Shown here in pieces: positions 41,901 through 56,900 of a stretch of DNA of 64,000 bases. The position numbers and the translations under genes are program-made. The DNA lies in contig OY757026.1 of assembly GCA_963580285.1 (NCBI GenBank), positions 86,092,651 to 86,156,650 of the forward strand, read 5' to 3'. The DNA is from Lucinisca nassula (lineage: Eukaryota > Mollusca > Bivalvia > Lucinida > Lucinidae). Positions within the stretch are counted from its first letter, which is position 1, and every line of letters starts with the position of its first letter. The notes below the pieces were generated by a model, which did no database searches, was not told the origin of the DNA, and worked only from the letters and a program-made list of their open reading frames with translations.

Positions 41901-44900
41901 AGCATTAGACTTGCTGAAATGTGGTAGAACATGGAATATGCCCCAATTTACATTGTGAGTAAGGGGATTTTTTTTACTGTAGTGCCACCTAAACCGAAAG
42001 TAGAAAAATCAGCTCCCCTCTAATGTTTTCATTCATTACATAATATTTTCACACATAATAGGTTTCCTCCAATTCTGTATCTTAAAGTGGATCTTCCTGG
42101 CATGTATTTTGTCACAGAAACTGTACAAATTGTAAGTTTAGTGCTAATTTAGGACTAACTGGGTGTATTTTATAAGTTTTTGCTTCTGTTCCATGTAATT
42201 GGAGGGGGGGGGGGGGGGTACTTAAAAGCCATGTAAATCAGTTGTCATTGGTCTGTTTGGAAAGCAGACCTGCAGTAAATGTCTAAACAGGAACACAAGA
42301 AAAAGAAAATACTCAATATTGAATATAACACTGAGGTTACTTGGCATTAGACAAGGGTCTCAAGCCAATGCAAAATTTCAAAATTGTCTCTCCGAACAGC
42401 CCGCTGCAATATTGCAATGAGTTTTCTCAGCCGTTGTAAGTTCTTACTGGTTGGGTTCATGTTACAAGATTTGAATAGATACATCCAGACATTTCTCATG
42501 GCATTAAGGCATTTATAATAATTTTCATGAAGGTTTTGTCCCCAAAATATCCTCAAAATGCCAATTTTTACTGAAATTAGGGGGTATAGGTGTGAGAACA
42601 GCCAAAATTTCTAGCATGGCTGCTAATAGGACATGATTTAGTGCATTTTAGGATTAAAGTATTCCAAAGACATCTGAGAAGAAGCACTGATGCAAGCCGG
42701 TTTCTGGGTTCCATTTTGGAAAGAGGTAAACTTTGCGCTTTTTAACAAAACATGCTTTGTCCGGCTTTCATCGTAGAATCTGGAAGCGATAACTTTTTCG
42801 CAAAGTTTAAAGATTCTTTGTCACTGAACATTAATTATGCATGACTATATTATTAGATATGGTCTAAACTTGTGTTTGGCAATTCTTTTGGTGGATCATA
42901 AAGAAATTAGGGTTTGGTATAGGTTGCACTACAGTAAATAATTGGTCTTTATGAAAGCTGCACTTGCTTTGGGGAGAGCTTTCAGTACAGAATTGAATAT
43001 TCTGCTGCTTCTGATTGGATTTGGTGGTAAGCCATTATTTTTCTGAGAAGTATTATTGTTTATTAGAAGAAATATTAGTAGGTATTTGCTATTGTAAAAT
43101 GCAGCTGATTTAAATTGAACCATAAAATTGTGCTGACTGGCCACTGGAAATGCCTGGAATTATTCGCTGCGGTATGGGTTTGTTGACACTGGCTGCCAAA
43201 AAGGCCAAAATATGCCGCACAGCATACATATTTTTTAGCTTCTTCTGGAAGGTAAATGGTCAGCCTGTCAAATTATATGCCTCATAATGGAAGCATTAGA
43301 CTTGCTGAAATGTGGTAGAACATGGAATATGCCCCAATTTACATTGTGAGTAAGGGGATTTTTTTTACTGTAGTGCCACCTAAACCGAAAGTAGAAAAAT
43401 CAGCTCCCCTCTAATGTTTTCATTCATTACATAATATTTTCACACATAATAGGTTTCCTCCAATTCTGTATCTTAAAGTGGATCTTCCTGGCATGTATTT
43501 TGTCACAGAAACTGTACAAATTGTAAGTTTAGTGCTAATTTAGGACTAACTGGGTGTATTTTATAAGTTTTTGCTTCTGTTCCATGTAATTGGAGGGGGG
43601 GGGGGGGGGTACTTAAAAGCCATGTAAATCAGTTGTCATTGGTCTGTTTGGAAAGCAGACCTGCAGTAAATGTCTAAACAGGAACACAAGAAAAAGAAAA
43701 TACTCAATATTGAATATAACACTGAGGTTACTTGGCATTAGACAAGGGTCTCAAGCCAATGCAAAATTTCAAAATTGTCTCTCCGAACAGCCCGCTGCAA
43801 TATTGCAATGAGTTTTCTCAGCCGTTGTAAGTTCTTACTGGTTGGGTTCATGTTACAAGATTTGAATAGATACATCCAGACATTTCTCATGGCATTAAGG
43901 CATTTATAATAATTTTCATGAAGGTTTTGTCCCCAAAATATCCTCAAAATGCCAATTTTTACTGAAATTAGGGGGTATAGGTGTGAGAACAGCCAAAATT
44001 TCTAGCATGGCTGCTAATAGGACATGATTTAGTGCATTTTAGGATTAAAGTATTCCAAAGACATCTGAGAAGAAGCACTGATGCAAGCCGGTTTCTGGGT
44101 TCCATTTTGGAAAGAGGTAAACTTTGCGCTTTTTAACAAAACATGCTTTGTCCGGCTTTCATCGTAGAATCTGGAAGCGATAACTTTTTCGCAAAGTTTA
44201 AAGATTCTTTGTCACTGAACATTAATTATGCATGACTATATTATTAGATATGGTCTAAACTTGTGTTTGGCAATTCTTTTGGTGGATCATAAAGAAATTA
44301 GGGTTTGGTATAGGTTGCACTACAGTAAATAATTGGTCTTTATGAAAGCTGCACTTGCTTTGGGGAGAGCTTTCAGTACAGAATTGAATATTCTGCTGCT
44401 TCTGATTGGATTTGGTGGTAAGCCATTATTTTTCTGAGAAGTATTATTGTTTATTAGAAGAAATATTAGTAGGTATTTGCTATTGTAAAATGCAGCTGAT
44501 TTAAATTGAACCATAAAATTGTGCTGACTGGCCACTGGAAATGCCTGGAATTATTCGCTGCGGTATGGGTTTGTTGACACTGGCTGCCAAAAAGGCCAAA
44601 ATATGCCGCACAGCATACATATTTTTTAGCTTCTTCTGGAAGGTAAATGGTCAGCCTGTCAAATTATATGCCTCATAATGGAAGCATTAGACTTGCTGAA
44701 ATGTGGTAGAACATGGAATATGCCCCAATTTACATTGTGAGTAAGGGGATTTTTTTTACTGTAGTGCCACCTAAACCGAAAGTAGAAAAATCAGCTCCCC
44801 TCTAATGTTTTCATTCATTACATAATATTTTCACACATAATAGGTTTCCTCCAATTCTGTATCTTAAAGTGGATCTTCCTGGCATGTATTTTGTCACAGA

Positions 44901-47900
44901 AACTGTACAAATTGTAAGTTTAGTGCTAATTTAGGACTAACTGGGTGTATTTTATAAGTTTTTGCTTCTGTTCCATGTAATTGGAGGGGGGGGGGGGGGG
45001 TACTTAAAAGCCATGTAAATCAGTTGTCATTGGTCTGTTTGGAAAGCAGACCTGCAGTAAATGTCTAAACAGGAACACAAGAAAAAGAAAATACTCAATA
45101 TTGAATATAACACTGAGGTTACTTGGCATTAGACAAGGGTCTCAAGCCAATGCAAAATTTCAAAATTGTCTCTCCGAACAGCCCGCTGCAATATTGCAAT
45201 GAGTTTTCTCAGCCGTTGTAAGTTCTTACTGGTTGGGTTCATGTTACAAGATTTGAATAGATACATCCAGACATTTCTCATGGCATTAAGGCATTTATAA
45301 TAATTTTCATGAAGGTTTTGTCCCCAAAATATCCTCAAAATGCCAATTTTTACTGAAATTAGGGGGTATAGGTGTGAGAACAGCCAAAATTTCTAGCATG
45401 GCTGCTAATAGGACATGATTTAGTGCATTTTAGGATTAAAGTATTCCAAAGACATCTGAGAAGAAGCACTGATGCAAGCCGGTTTCTGGGTTCCATTTTG
45501 GAAAGAGGTAAACTTTGCGCTTTTTAACAAAACATGCTTTGTCCGGCTTTCATCGTAGAATCTGGAAGCGATAACTTTTTCGCAAAGTTTAAAGATTCTT
45601 TGTCACTGAACATTAATTATGCATGACTATATTATTAGATATGGTCTAAACTTGTGTTTGGCAATTCTTTTGGTGGATCATAAAGAAATTAGGGTTTGGT
45701 ATAGGTTGCACTACAGTAAATAATTGGTCTTTATGAAAGCTGCACTTGCTTTGGGGAGAGCTTTCAGTACAGAATTGAATATTCTGCTGCTTCTGATTGG
45801 ATTTGGTGGTAAGCCATTATTTTTCTGAGAAGTATTATTGTTTATTAGAAGAAATATTAGTAGGTATTTGCTATTGTAAAATGCAGCTGATTTAAATTGA
45901 ACCATAAAATTGTGCTGACTGGCCACTGGAAATGCCTGGAATTATTCGCTGCGGTATGGGTTTGTTGACACTGGCTGCCAAAAAGGCCAAAATATGCCGC
46001 ACAGCATACATATTTTTTAGCTTCTTCTGGAAGGTAAATGGTCAGCCTGTCAAATTATATGCCTCATAATGGAAGCATTAGACTTGCTGAAATGTGGTAG
46101 AACATGGAATATGCCCCAATTTACATTGTGAGTAAGGGGATTTTTTTTACTGTAGTGCCACCTAAACCGAAAGTAGAAAAATCAGCTCCCCTCTAATGTT
46201 TTCATTCATTACATAATATTTTCACACATAATAGGTTTCCTCCAATTCTGTATCTTAAAGTGGATCTTCCTGGCATGTATTTTGTCACAGAAACTGTACA
46301 AATTGTAAGTTTAGTGCTAATTTAGGACTAACTGGGTGTATTTTATAAGTTTTTGCTTCTGTTCCATGTAATTGGAGGGGGGGGGGGGGGGTACTTAAAA
46401 GCCATGTAAATCAGTTGTCATTGGTCTGTTTGGAAAGCAGACCTGCAGTAAATGTCTAAACAGGAACACAAGAAAAAGAAAATACTCAATATTGAATATA
46501 ACACTGAGGTTACTTGGCATTAGACAAGGGTCTCAAGCCAATGCAAAATTTCAAAATTGTCTCTCCGAACAGCCCGCTGCAATATTGCAATGAGTTTTCT
46601 CAGCCGTTGTAAGTTCTTACTGGTTGGGTTCATGTTACAAGATTTGAATAGATACATCCAGACATTTCTCATGGCATTAAGGCATTTATAATAATTTTCA
46701 TGAAGGTTTTGTCCCCAAAATATCCTCAAAATGCCAATTTTTACTGAAATTAGGGGGTATAGGTGTGAGAACAGCCAAAATTTCTAGCATGGCTGCTAAT
46801 AGGACATGATTTAGTGCATTTTAGGATTAAAGTATTCCAAAGACATCTGAGAAGAAGCACTGATGCAAGCCGGTTTCTGGGTTCCATTTTGGAAAGAGGT
46901 AAACTTTGCGCTTTTTAACAAAACATGCTTTGTCCGGCTTTCATCGTAGAATCTGGAAGCGATAACTTTTTCGCAAAGTTTAAAGATTCTTTGTCACTGA
47001 ACATTAATTATGCATGACTATATTATTAGATATGGTCTAAACTTGTGTTTGGCAATTCTTTTGGTGGATCATAAAGAAATTAGGGTTTGGTATAGGTTGC
47101 ACTACAGTAAATAATTGGTCTTTATGAAAGCTGCACTTGCTTTGGGGAGAGCTTTCAGTACAGAATTGAATATTCTGCTGCTTCTGATTGGATTTGGTGG
47201 TAAGCCATTATTTTTCTGAGAAGTATTATTGTTTATTAGAAGAAATATTAGTAGGTATTTGCTATTGTAAAATGCAGCTGATTTAAATTGAACCATAAAA
47301 TTGTGCTGACTGGCCACTGGAAATGCCTGGAATTATTCGCTGCGGTATGGGTTTGTTGACACTGGCTGCCAAAAAGGCCAAAATATGCCGCACAGCATAC
47401 ATATTTTTTAGCTTCTTCTGGAAGGTAAATGGTCAGCCTGTCAAATTATATGCCTCATAATGGAAGCATTAGACTTGCTGAAATGTGGTAGAACATGGAA
47501 TATGCCCCAATTTACATTGTGAGTAAGGGGATTTTTTTTACTGTAGTGCCACCTAAACCGAAAGTAGAAAAATCAGCTCCCCTCTAATGTTTTCATTCAT
47601 TACATAATATTTTCACACATAATAGGTTTCCTCCAATTCTGTATCTTAAAGTGGATCTTCCTGGCATGTATTTTGTCACAGAAACTGTACAAATTGTAAG
47701 TTTAGTGCTAATTTAGGACTAACTGGGTGTATTTTATAAGTTTTTGCTTCTGTTCCATGTAATTGGAGGGGGGGGGGGGGGGTACTTAAAAGCCATGTAA
47801 ATCAGTTGTCATTGGTCTGTTTGGAAAGCAGACCTGCAGTAAATGTCTAAACAGGAACACAAGAAAAAGAAAATACTCAATATTGAATATAACACTGAGG

Positions 47901-50900
47901 TTACTTGGCATTAGACAAGGGTCTCAAGCCAATGCAAAATTTCAAAATTGTCTCTCCGAACAGCCCGCTGCAATATTGCAATGAGTTTTCTCAGCCGTTG
48001 TAAGTTCTTACTGGTTGGGTTCATGTTACAAGATTTGAATAGATACATCCAGACATTTCTCATGGCATTAAGGCATTTATAATAATTTTCATGAAGGTTT
48101 TGTCCCCAAAATATCCTCAAAATGCCAATTTTTACTGAAATTAGGGGGTATAGGTGTGAGAACAGCCAAAATTTCTAGCATGGCTGCTAATAGGACATGA
48201 TTTAGTGCATTTTAGGATTAAAGTATTCCAAAGACATCTGAGAAGAAGCACTGATGCAAGCCGGTTTCTGGGTTCCATTTTGGAAAGAGGTAAACTTTGC
48301 GCTTTTTAACAAAACATGCTTTGTCCGGCTTTCATCGTAGAATCTGGAAGCGATAACTTTTTCGCAAAGTTTAAAGATTCTTTGTCACTGAACATTAATT
48401 ATGCATGACTATATTATTAGATATGGTCTAAACTTGTGTTTGGCAATTCTTTTGGTGGATCATAAAGAAATTAGGGTTTGGTATAGGTTGCACTACAGTA
48501 AATAATTGGTCTTTATGAAAGCTGCACTTGCTTTGGGGAGAGCTTTCAGTACAGAATTGAATATTCTGCTGCTTCTGATTGGATTTGGTGGTAAGCCATT
48601 ATTTTTCTGAGAAGTATTATTGTTTATTAGAAGAAATATTAGTAGGTATTTGCTATTGTAAAATGCAGCTGATTTAAATTGAACCATAAAATTGTGCTGA
48701 CTGGCCACTGGAAATGCCTGGAATTATTCGCTGCGGTATGGGTTTGTTGACACTGGCTGCCAAAAAGGCCAAAATATGCCGCACAGCATACATATTTTTT
48801 AGCTTCTTCTGGAAGGTAAATGGTCAGCCTGTCAAATTATATGCCTCATAATGGAAGCATTAGACTTGCTGAAATGTGGTAGAACATGGAATATGCCCCA
48901 ATTTACATTGTGAGTAAGGGGATTTTTTTTACTGTAGTGCCACCTAAACCGAAAGTAGAAAAATCAGCTCCCCTCTAATGTTTTCATTCATTACATAATA
49001 TTTTCACACATAATAGGTTTCCTCCAATTCTGTATCTTAAAGTGGATCTTCCTGGCATGTATTTTGTCACAGAAACTGTACAAATTGTAAGTTTAGTGCT
49101 AATTTAGGACTAACTGGGTGTATTTTATAAGTTTTTGCTTCTGTTCCATGTAATTGGAGGGGGGGGGGGGGGGTACTTAAAAGCCATGTAAATCAGTTGT
49201 CATTGGTCTGTTTGGAAAGCAGACCTGCAGTAAATGTCTAAACAGGAACACAAGAAAAAGAAAATACTCAATATTGAATATAACACTGAGGTTACTTGGC
49301 ATTAGACAAGGGTCTCAAGCCAATGCAAAATTTCAAAATTGTCTCTCCGAACAGCCCGCTGCAATATTGCAATGAGTTTTCTCAGCCGTTGTAAGTTCTT
49401 ACTGGTTGGGTTCATGTTACAAGATTTGAATAGATACATCCAGACATTTCTCATGGCATTAAGGCATTTATAATAATTTTCATGAAGGTTTTGTCCCCAA
49501 AATATCCTCAAAATGCCAATTTTTACTGAAATTAGGGGGTATAGGTGTGAGAACAGCCAAAATTTCTAGCATGGCTGCTAATAGGACATGATTTAGTGCA
49601 TTTTAGGATTAAAGTATTCCAAAGACATCTGAGAAGAAGCACTGATGCAAGCCGGTTTCTGGGTTCCATTTTGGAAAGAGGTAAACTTTGCGCTTTTTAA
49701 CAAAACATGCTTTGTCCGGCTTTCATCGTAGAATCTGGAAGCGATAACTTTTTCGCAAAGTTTAAAGATTCTTTGTCACTGAACATTAATTATGCATGAC
49801 TATATTATTAGATATGGTCTAAACTTGTGTTTGGCAATTCTTTTGGTGGATCATAAAGAAATTAGGGTTTGGTATAGGTTGCACTACAGTAAATAATTGG
49901 TCTTTATGAAAGCTGCACTTGCTTTGGGGAGAGCTTTCAGTACAGAATTGAATATTCTGCTGCTTCTGATTGGATTTGGTGGTAAGCCATTATTTTTCTG
50001 AGAAGTATTATTGTTTATTAGAAGAAATATTAGTAGGTATTTGCTATTGTAAAATGCAGCTGATTTAAATTGAACCATAAAATTGTGCTGACTGGCCACT
50101 GGAAATGCCTGGAATTATTCGCTGCGGTATGGGTTTGTTGACACTGGCTGCCAAAAAGGCCAAAATATGCCGCACAGCATACATATTTTTTAGCTTCTTC
50201 TGGAAGGTAAATGGTCAGCCTGTCAAATTATATGCCTCATAATGGAAGCATTAGACTTGCTGAAATGTGGTAGAACATGGAATATGCCCCAATTTACATT
50301 GTGAGTAAGGGGATTTTTTTTACTGTAGTGCCACCTAAACCGAAAGTAGAAAAATCAGCTCCCCTCTAATGTTTTCATTCATTACATAATATTTTCACAC
50401 ATAATAGGTTTCCTCCAATTCTGTATCTTAAAGTGGATCTTCCTGGCATGTATTTTGTCACAGAAACTGTACAAATTGTAAGTTTAGTGCTAATTTAGGA
50501 CTAACTGGGTGTATTTTATAAGTTTTTGCTTCTGTTCCATGTAATTGGAGGGGGGGGGGGGGGTACTTAAAAGCCATGTAAATCAGTTGTCATTGGTCTG
50601 TTTGGAAAGCAGACCTGCAGTAAATGTCTAAACAGGAACACAAGAAAAAGAAAATACTCAATATTGAATATAACACTGAGGTTACTTGGCATTAGACAAG
50701 GGTCTCAAGCCAATGCAAAATTTCAAAATTGTCTCTCCGAACAGCCCGCTGCAATATTGCAATGAGTTTTCTCAGCCGTTGTAAGTTCTTACTGGTTGGG
50801 TTCATGTTACAAGATTTGAATAGATACATCCAGACATTTCTCATGGCATTAAGGCATTTATAATAATTTTCATGAAGGTTTTGTCCCCAAAATATCCTCA

Positions 50901-53900
50901 AAATGCCAATTTTTACTGAAATTAGGGGGTATAGGTGTGAGAACAGCCAAAATTTCTAGCATGGCTGCTAATAGGACATGATTTAGTGCATTTTAGGATT
51001 AAAGTATTCCAAAGACATCTGAGAAGAAGCACTGATGCAAGCCGGTTTCTGGGTTCCATTTTGGAAAGAGGTAAACTTTGCGCTTTTTAACAAAACATGC
51101 TTTGTCCGGCTTTCATCGTAGAATCTGGAAGCGATAACTTTTTCGCAAAGTTTAAAGATTCTTTGTCACTGAACATTAATTATGCATGACTATATTATTA
51201 GATATGGTCTAAACTTGTGTTTGGCAATTCTTTTGGTGGATCATAAAGAAATTAGGGTTTGGTATAGGTTGCACTACAGTAAATAATTGGTCTTTATGAA
51301 AGCTGCACTTGCTTTGGGGAGAGCTTTCAGTACAGAATTGAATATTCTGCTGCTTCTGATTGGATTTGGTGGTAAGCCATTATTTTTCTGAGAAGTATTA
51401 TTGTTTATTAGAAGAAATATTAGTAGGTATTTGCTATTGTAAAATGCAGCTGATTTAAATTGAACCATAAAATTGTGCTGACTGGCCACTGGAAATGCCT
51501 GGAATTATTCGCTGCGGTATGGGTTTGTTGACACTGGCTGCCAAAAAGGCCAAAATATGCCGCACAGCATACATATTTTTTAGCTTCTTCTGGAAGGTAA
51601 ATGGTCAGCCTGTCAAATTATATGCCTCATAATGGAAGCATTAGACTTGCTGAAATGTGGTAGAACATGGAATATGCCCCAATTTACATTGTGAGTAAGG
51701 GGATTTTTTTTACTGTAGTGCCACCTAAACCGAAAGTAGAAAAATCAGCTCCCCTCTAATGTTTTCATTCATTACATAATATTTTCACACATAATAGGTT
51801 TCCTCCAATTCTGTATCTTAAAGTGGATCTTCCTGGCATGTATTTTGTCACAGAAACTGTACAAATTGTAAGTTTAGTGCTAATTTAGGACTAACTGGGT
51901 GTATTTTATAAGTTTTTGCTTCTGTTCCATGTAATTGGAGGGGGGGGGGGGGGGTACTTAAAAGCCATGTAAATCAGTTGTCATTGGTCTGTTTGGAAAG
52001 CAGACCTGCAGTAAATGTCTAAACAGGAACACAAGAAAAAGAAAATACTCAATATTGAATATAACACTGAGGTTACTTGGCATTAGACAAGGGTCTCAAG
52101 CCAATGCAAAATTTCAAAATTGTCTCTCCGAACAGCCCGCTGCAATATTGCAATGAGTTTTCTCAGCCGTTGTAAGTTCTTACTGGTTGGGTTCATGTTA
52201 CAAGATTTGAATAGATACATCCAGACATTTCTCATGGCATTAAGGCATTTATAATAATTTTCATGAAGGTTTTGTCCCCAAAATATCCTCAAAATGCCAA
52301 TTTTTACTGAAATTAGGGGGTATAGGTGTGAGAACAGCCAAAATTTCTAGCATGGCTGCTAATAGGACATGATTTAGTGCATTTTAGGATTAAAGTATTC
52401 CAAAGACATCTGAGAAGAAGCACTGATGCAAGCCGGTTTCTGGGTTCCATTTTGGAAAGAGGTAAACTTTGCGCTTTTTAACAAAACATGCTTTGTCCGG
52501 CTTTCATCGTAGAATCTGGAAGCGATAACTTTTTCGCAAAGTTTAAAGATTCTTTGTCACTGAACATTAATTATGCATGACTATATTATTAGATATGGTC
52601 TAAACTTGTGTTTGGCAATTCTTTTGGTGGATCATAAAGAAATTAGGGTTTGGTATAGGTTGCACTACAGTAAATAATTGGTCTTTATGAAAGCTGCACT
52701 TGCTTTGGGGAGAGCTTTCAGTACAGAATTGAATATTCTGCTGCTTCTGATTGGATTTGGTGGTAAGCCATTATTTTTCTGAGAAGTATTATTGTTTATT
52801 AGAAGAAATATTAGTAGGTATTTGCTATTGTAAAATGCAGCTGATTTAAATTGAACCATAAAATTGTGCTGACTGGCCACTGGAAATGCCTGGAATTATT
52901 CGCTGCGGTATGGGTTTGTTGACACTGGCTGCCAAAAAGGCCAAAATATGCCGCACAGCATACATATTTTTTAGCTTCTTCTGGAAGGTAAATGGTCAGC
53001 CTGTCAAATTATATGCCTCATAATGGAAGCATTAGACTTGCTGAAATGTGGTAGAACATGGAATATGCCCCAATTTACATTGTGAGTAAGGGGATTTTTT
53101 TTACTGTAGTGCCACCTAAACCGAAAGTAGAAAAATCAGCTCCCCTCTAATGTTTTCATTCATTACATAATATTTTCACACATAATAGGTTTCCTCCAAT
53201 TCTGTATCTTAAAGTGGATCTTCCTGGCATGTATTTTGTCACAGAAACTGTACAAATTGTAAGTTTAGTGCTAATTTAGGACTAACTGGGTGTATTTTAT
53301 AAGTTTTTGCTTCTGTTCCATGTAATTGGAGGGGGGGGGGGGGGTACTTAAAAGCCATGTAAATCAGTTGTCATTGGTCTGTTTGGAAAGCAGACCTGCA
53401 GTAAATGTCTAAACAGGAACACAAGAAAAAGAAAATACTCAATATTGAATATAACACTGAGGTTACTTGGCATTAGACAAGGGTCTCAAGCCAATGCAAA
53501 ATTTCAAAATTGTCTCTCCGAACAGCCCGCTGCAATATTGCAATGAGTTTTCTCAGCCGTTGTAAGTTCTTACTGGTTGGGTTCATGTTACAAGATTTGA
53601 ATAGATACATCCAGACATTTCTCATGGCATTAAGGCATTTATAATAATTTTCATGAAGGTTTTGTCCCCAAAATATCCTCAAAATGCCAATTTTTACTGA
53701 AATTAGGGGGTATAGGTGTGAGAACAGCCAAAATTTCTAGCATGGCTGCTAATAGGACATGATTTAGTGCATTTTAGGATTAAAGTATTCCAAAGACATC
53801 TGAGAAGAAGCACTGATGCAAGCCGGTTTCTGGGTTCCATTTTGGAAAGAGGTAAACTTTGCGCTTTTTAACAAAACATGCTTTGTCCGGCTTTCATCGT

Positions 53901-56900
53901 AGAATCTGGAAGCGATAACTTTTTCGCAAAGTTTAAAGATTCTTTGTCACTGAACATTAATTATGCATGACTATATTATTAGATATGGTCTAAACTTGTG
54001 TTTGGCAATTCTTTTGGTGGATCATAAAGAAATTAGGGTTTGGTATAGGTTGCACTACAGTAAATAATTGGTCTTTATGAAAGCTGCACTTGCTTTGGGG
54101 AGAGCTTTCAGTACAGAATTGAATATTCTGCTGCTTCTGATTGGATTTGGTGGTAAGCCATTATTTTTCTGAGAAGTATTATTGTTTATTAGAAGAAATA
54201 TTAGTAGGTATTTGCTATTGTAAAATGCAGCTGATTTAAATTGAACCATAAAATTGTGCTGACTGGCCACTGGAAATGCCTGGAATTATTCGCTGCGGTA
54301 TGGGTTTGTTGACACTGGCTGCCAAAAAGGCCAAAATATGCCGCACAGCATACATATTTTTTAGCTTCTTCTGGAAGGTAAATGGTCAGCCTGTCAAATT
54401 ATATGCCTCATAATGGAAGCATTAGACTTGCTGAAATGTGGTAGAACATGGAATATGCCCCAATTTACATTGTGAGTAAGGGGATTTTTTTTACTGTAGT
54501 GCCACCTAAACCGAAAGTAGAAAAATCAGCTCCCCTCTAATGTTTTCATTCATTACATAATATTTTCACACATAATAGGTTTCCTCCAATTCTGTATCTT
54601 AAAGTGGATCTTCCTGGCATGTATTTTGTCACAGAAACTGTACAAATTGTAAGTTTAGTGCTAATTTAGGACTAACTGGGTGTATTTTATAAGTTTTTGC
54701 TTCTGTTCCATGTAATTGGAGGGGGGGGGGGGGGGTACTTAAAAGCCATGTAAATCAGTTGTCATTGGTCTGTTTGGAAAGCAGACCTGCAGTAAATGTC
54801 TAAACAGGAACACAAGAAAAAGAAAATACTCAATATTGAATATAACACTGAGGTTACTTGGCATTAGACAAGGGTCTCAAGCCAATGCAAAATTTCAAAA
54901 TTGTCTCTCCGAACAGCCCGCTGCAATATTGCAATGAGTTTTCTCAGCCGTTGTAAGTTCTTACTGGTTGGGTTCATGTTACAAGATTTGAATAGATACA
55001 TCCAGACATTTCTCATGGCATTAAGGCATTTATAATAATTTTCATGAAGGTTTTGTCCCCAAAATATCCTCAAAATGCCAATTTTTACTGAAATTAGGGG
55101 GTATAGGTGTGAGAACAGCCAAAATTTCTAGCATGGCTGCTAATAGGACATGATTTAGTGCATTTTAGGATTAAAGTATTCCAAAGACATCTGAGAAGAA
55201 GCACTGATGCAAGCCGGTTTCTGGGTTCCATTTTGGAAAGAGGTAAACTTTGCGCTTTTTAACAAAACATGCTTTGTCCGGCTTTCATCGTAGAATCTGG
55301 AAGCGATAACTTTTTCGCAAAGTTTAAAGATTCTTTGTCACTGAACATTAATTATGCATGACTATATTATTAGATATGGTCTAAACTTGTGTTTGGCAAT
55401 TCTTTTGGTGGATCATAAAGAAATTAGGGTTTGGTATAGGTTGCACTACAGTAAATAATTGGTCTTTATGAAAGCTGCACTTGCTTTGGGGAGAGCTTTC
55501 AGTACAGAATTGAATATTCTGCTGCTTCTGATTGGATTTGGTGGTAAGCCATTATTTTTCTGAGAAGTATTATTGTTTATTAGAAGAAATATTAGTAGGT
55601 ATTTGCTATTGTAAAATGCAGCTGATTTAAATTGAACCATAAAATTGTGCTGACTGGCCACTGGAAATGCCTGGAATTATTCGCTGCGGTATGGGTTTGT
55701 TGACACTGGCTGCCAAAAAGGCCAAAATATGCCGCACAGCATACATATTTTTTAGCTTCTTCTGGAAGGTAAATGGTCAGCCTGTCAAATTATATGCCTC
55801 ATAATGGAAGCATTAGACTTGCTGAAATGTGGTAGAACATGGAATATGCCCCAATTTACATTGTGAGTAAGGGGATTTTTTTTACTGTAGTGCCACCTAA
55901 ACCGAAAGTAGAAAAATCAGCTCCCCTCTAATGTTTTCATTCATTACATAATATTTTCACACATAATAGGTTTCCTCCAATTCTGTATCTTAAAGTGGAT
56001 CTTCCTGGCATGTATTTTGTCACAGAAACTGTACAAATTGTAAGTTTAGTGCTAATTTAGGACTAACTGGGTGTATTTTATAAGTTTTTGCTTCTGTTCC
56101 ATGTAATTGGAGGGGGGGGGGGGGGGTACTTAAAAGCCATGTAAATCAGTTGTCATTGGTCTGTTTGGAAAGCAGACCTGCAGTAAATGTCTAAACAGGA
56201 ACACAAGAAAAAGAAAATACTCAATATTGAATATAACACTGAGGTTACTTGGCATTAGACAAGGGTCTCAAGCCAATGCAAAATTTCAAAATTGTCTCTC
56301 CGAACAGCCCGCTGCAATATTGCAATGAGTTTTCTCAGCCGTTGTAAGTTCTTACTGGTTGGGTTCATGTTACAAGATTTGAATAGATACATCCAGACAT
56401 TTCTCATGGCATTAAGGCATTTATAATAATTTTCATGAAGGTTTTGTCCCCAAAATATCCTCAAAATGCCAATTTTTACTGAAATTAGGGGGTATAGGTG
56501 TGAGAACAGCCAAAATTTCTAGCATGGCTGCTAATAGGACATGATTTAGTGCATTTTAGGATTAAAGTATTCCAAAGACATCTGAGAAGAAGCACTGATG
56601 CAAGCCGGTTTCTGGGTTCCATTTTGGAAAGAGGTAAACTTTGCGCTTTTTAACAAAACATGCTTTGTCCGGCTTTCATCGTAGAATCTGGAAGCGATAA
56701 CTTTTTCGCAAAGTTTAAAGATTCTTTGTCACTGAACATTAATTATGCATGACTATATTATTAGATATGGTCTAAACTTGTGTTTGGCAATTCTTTTGGT
56801 GGATCATAAAGAAATTAGGGTTTGGTATAGGTTGCACTACAGTAAATAATTGGTCTTTATGAAAGCTGCACTTGCTTTGGGGAGAGCTTTCAGTACAGAA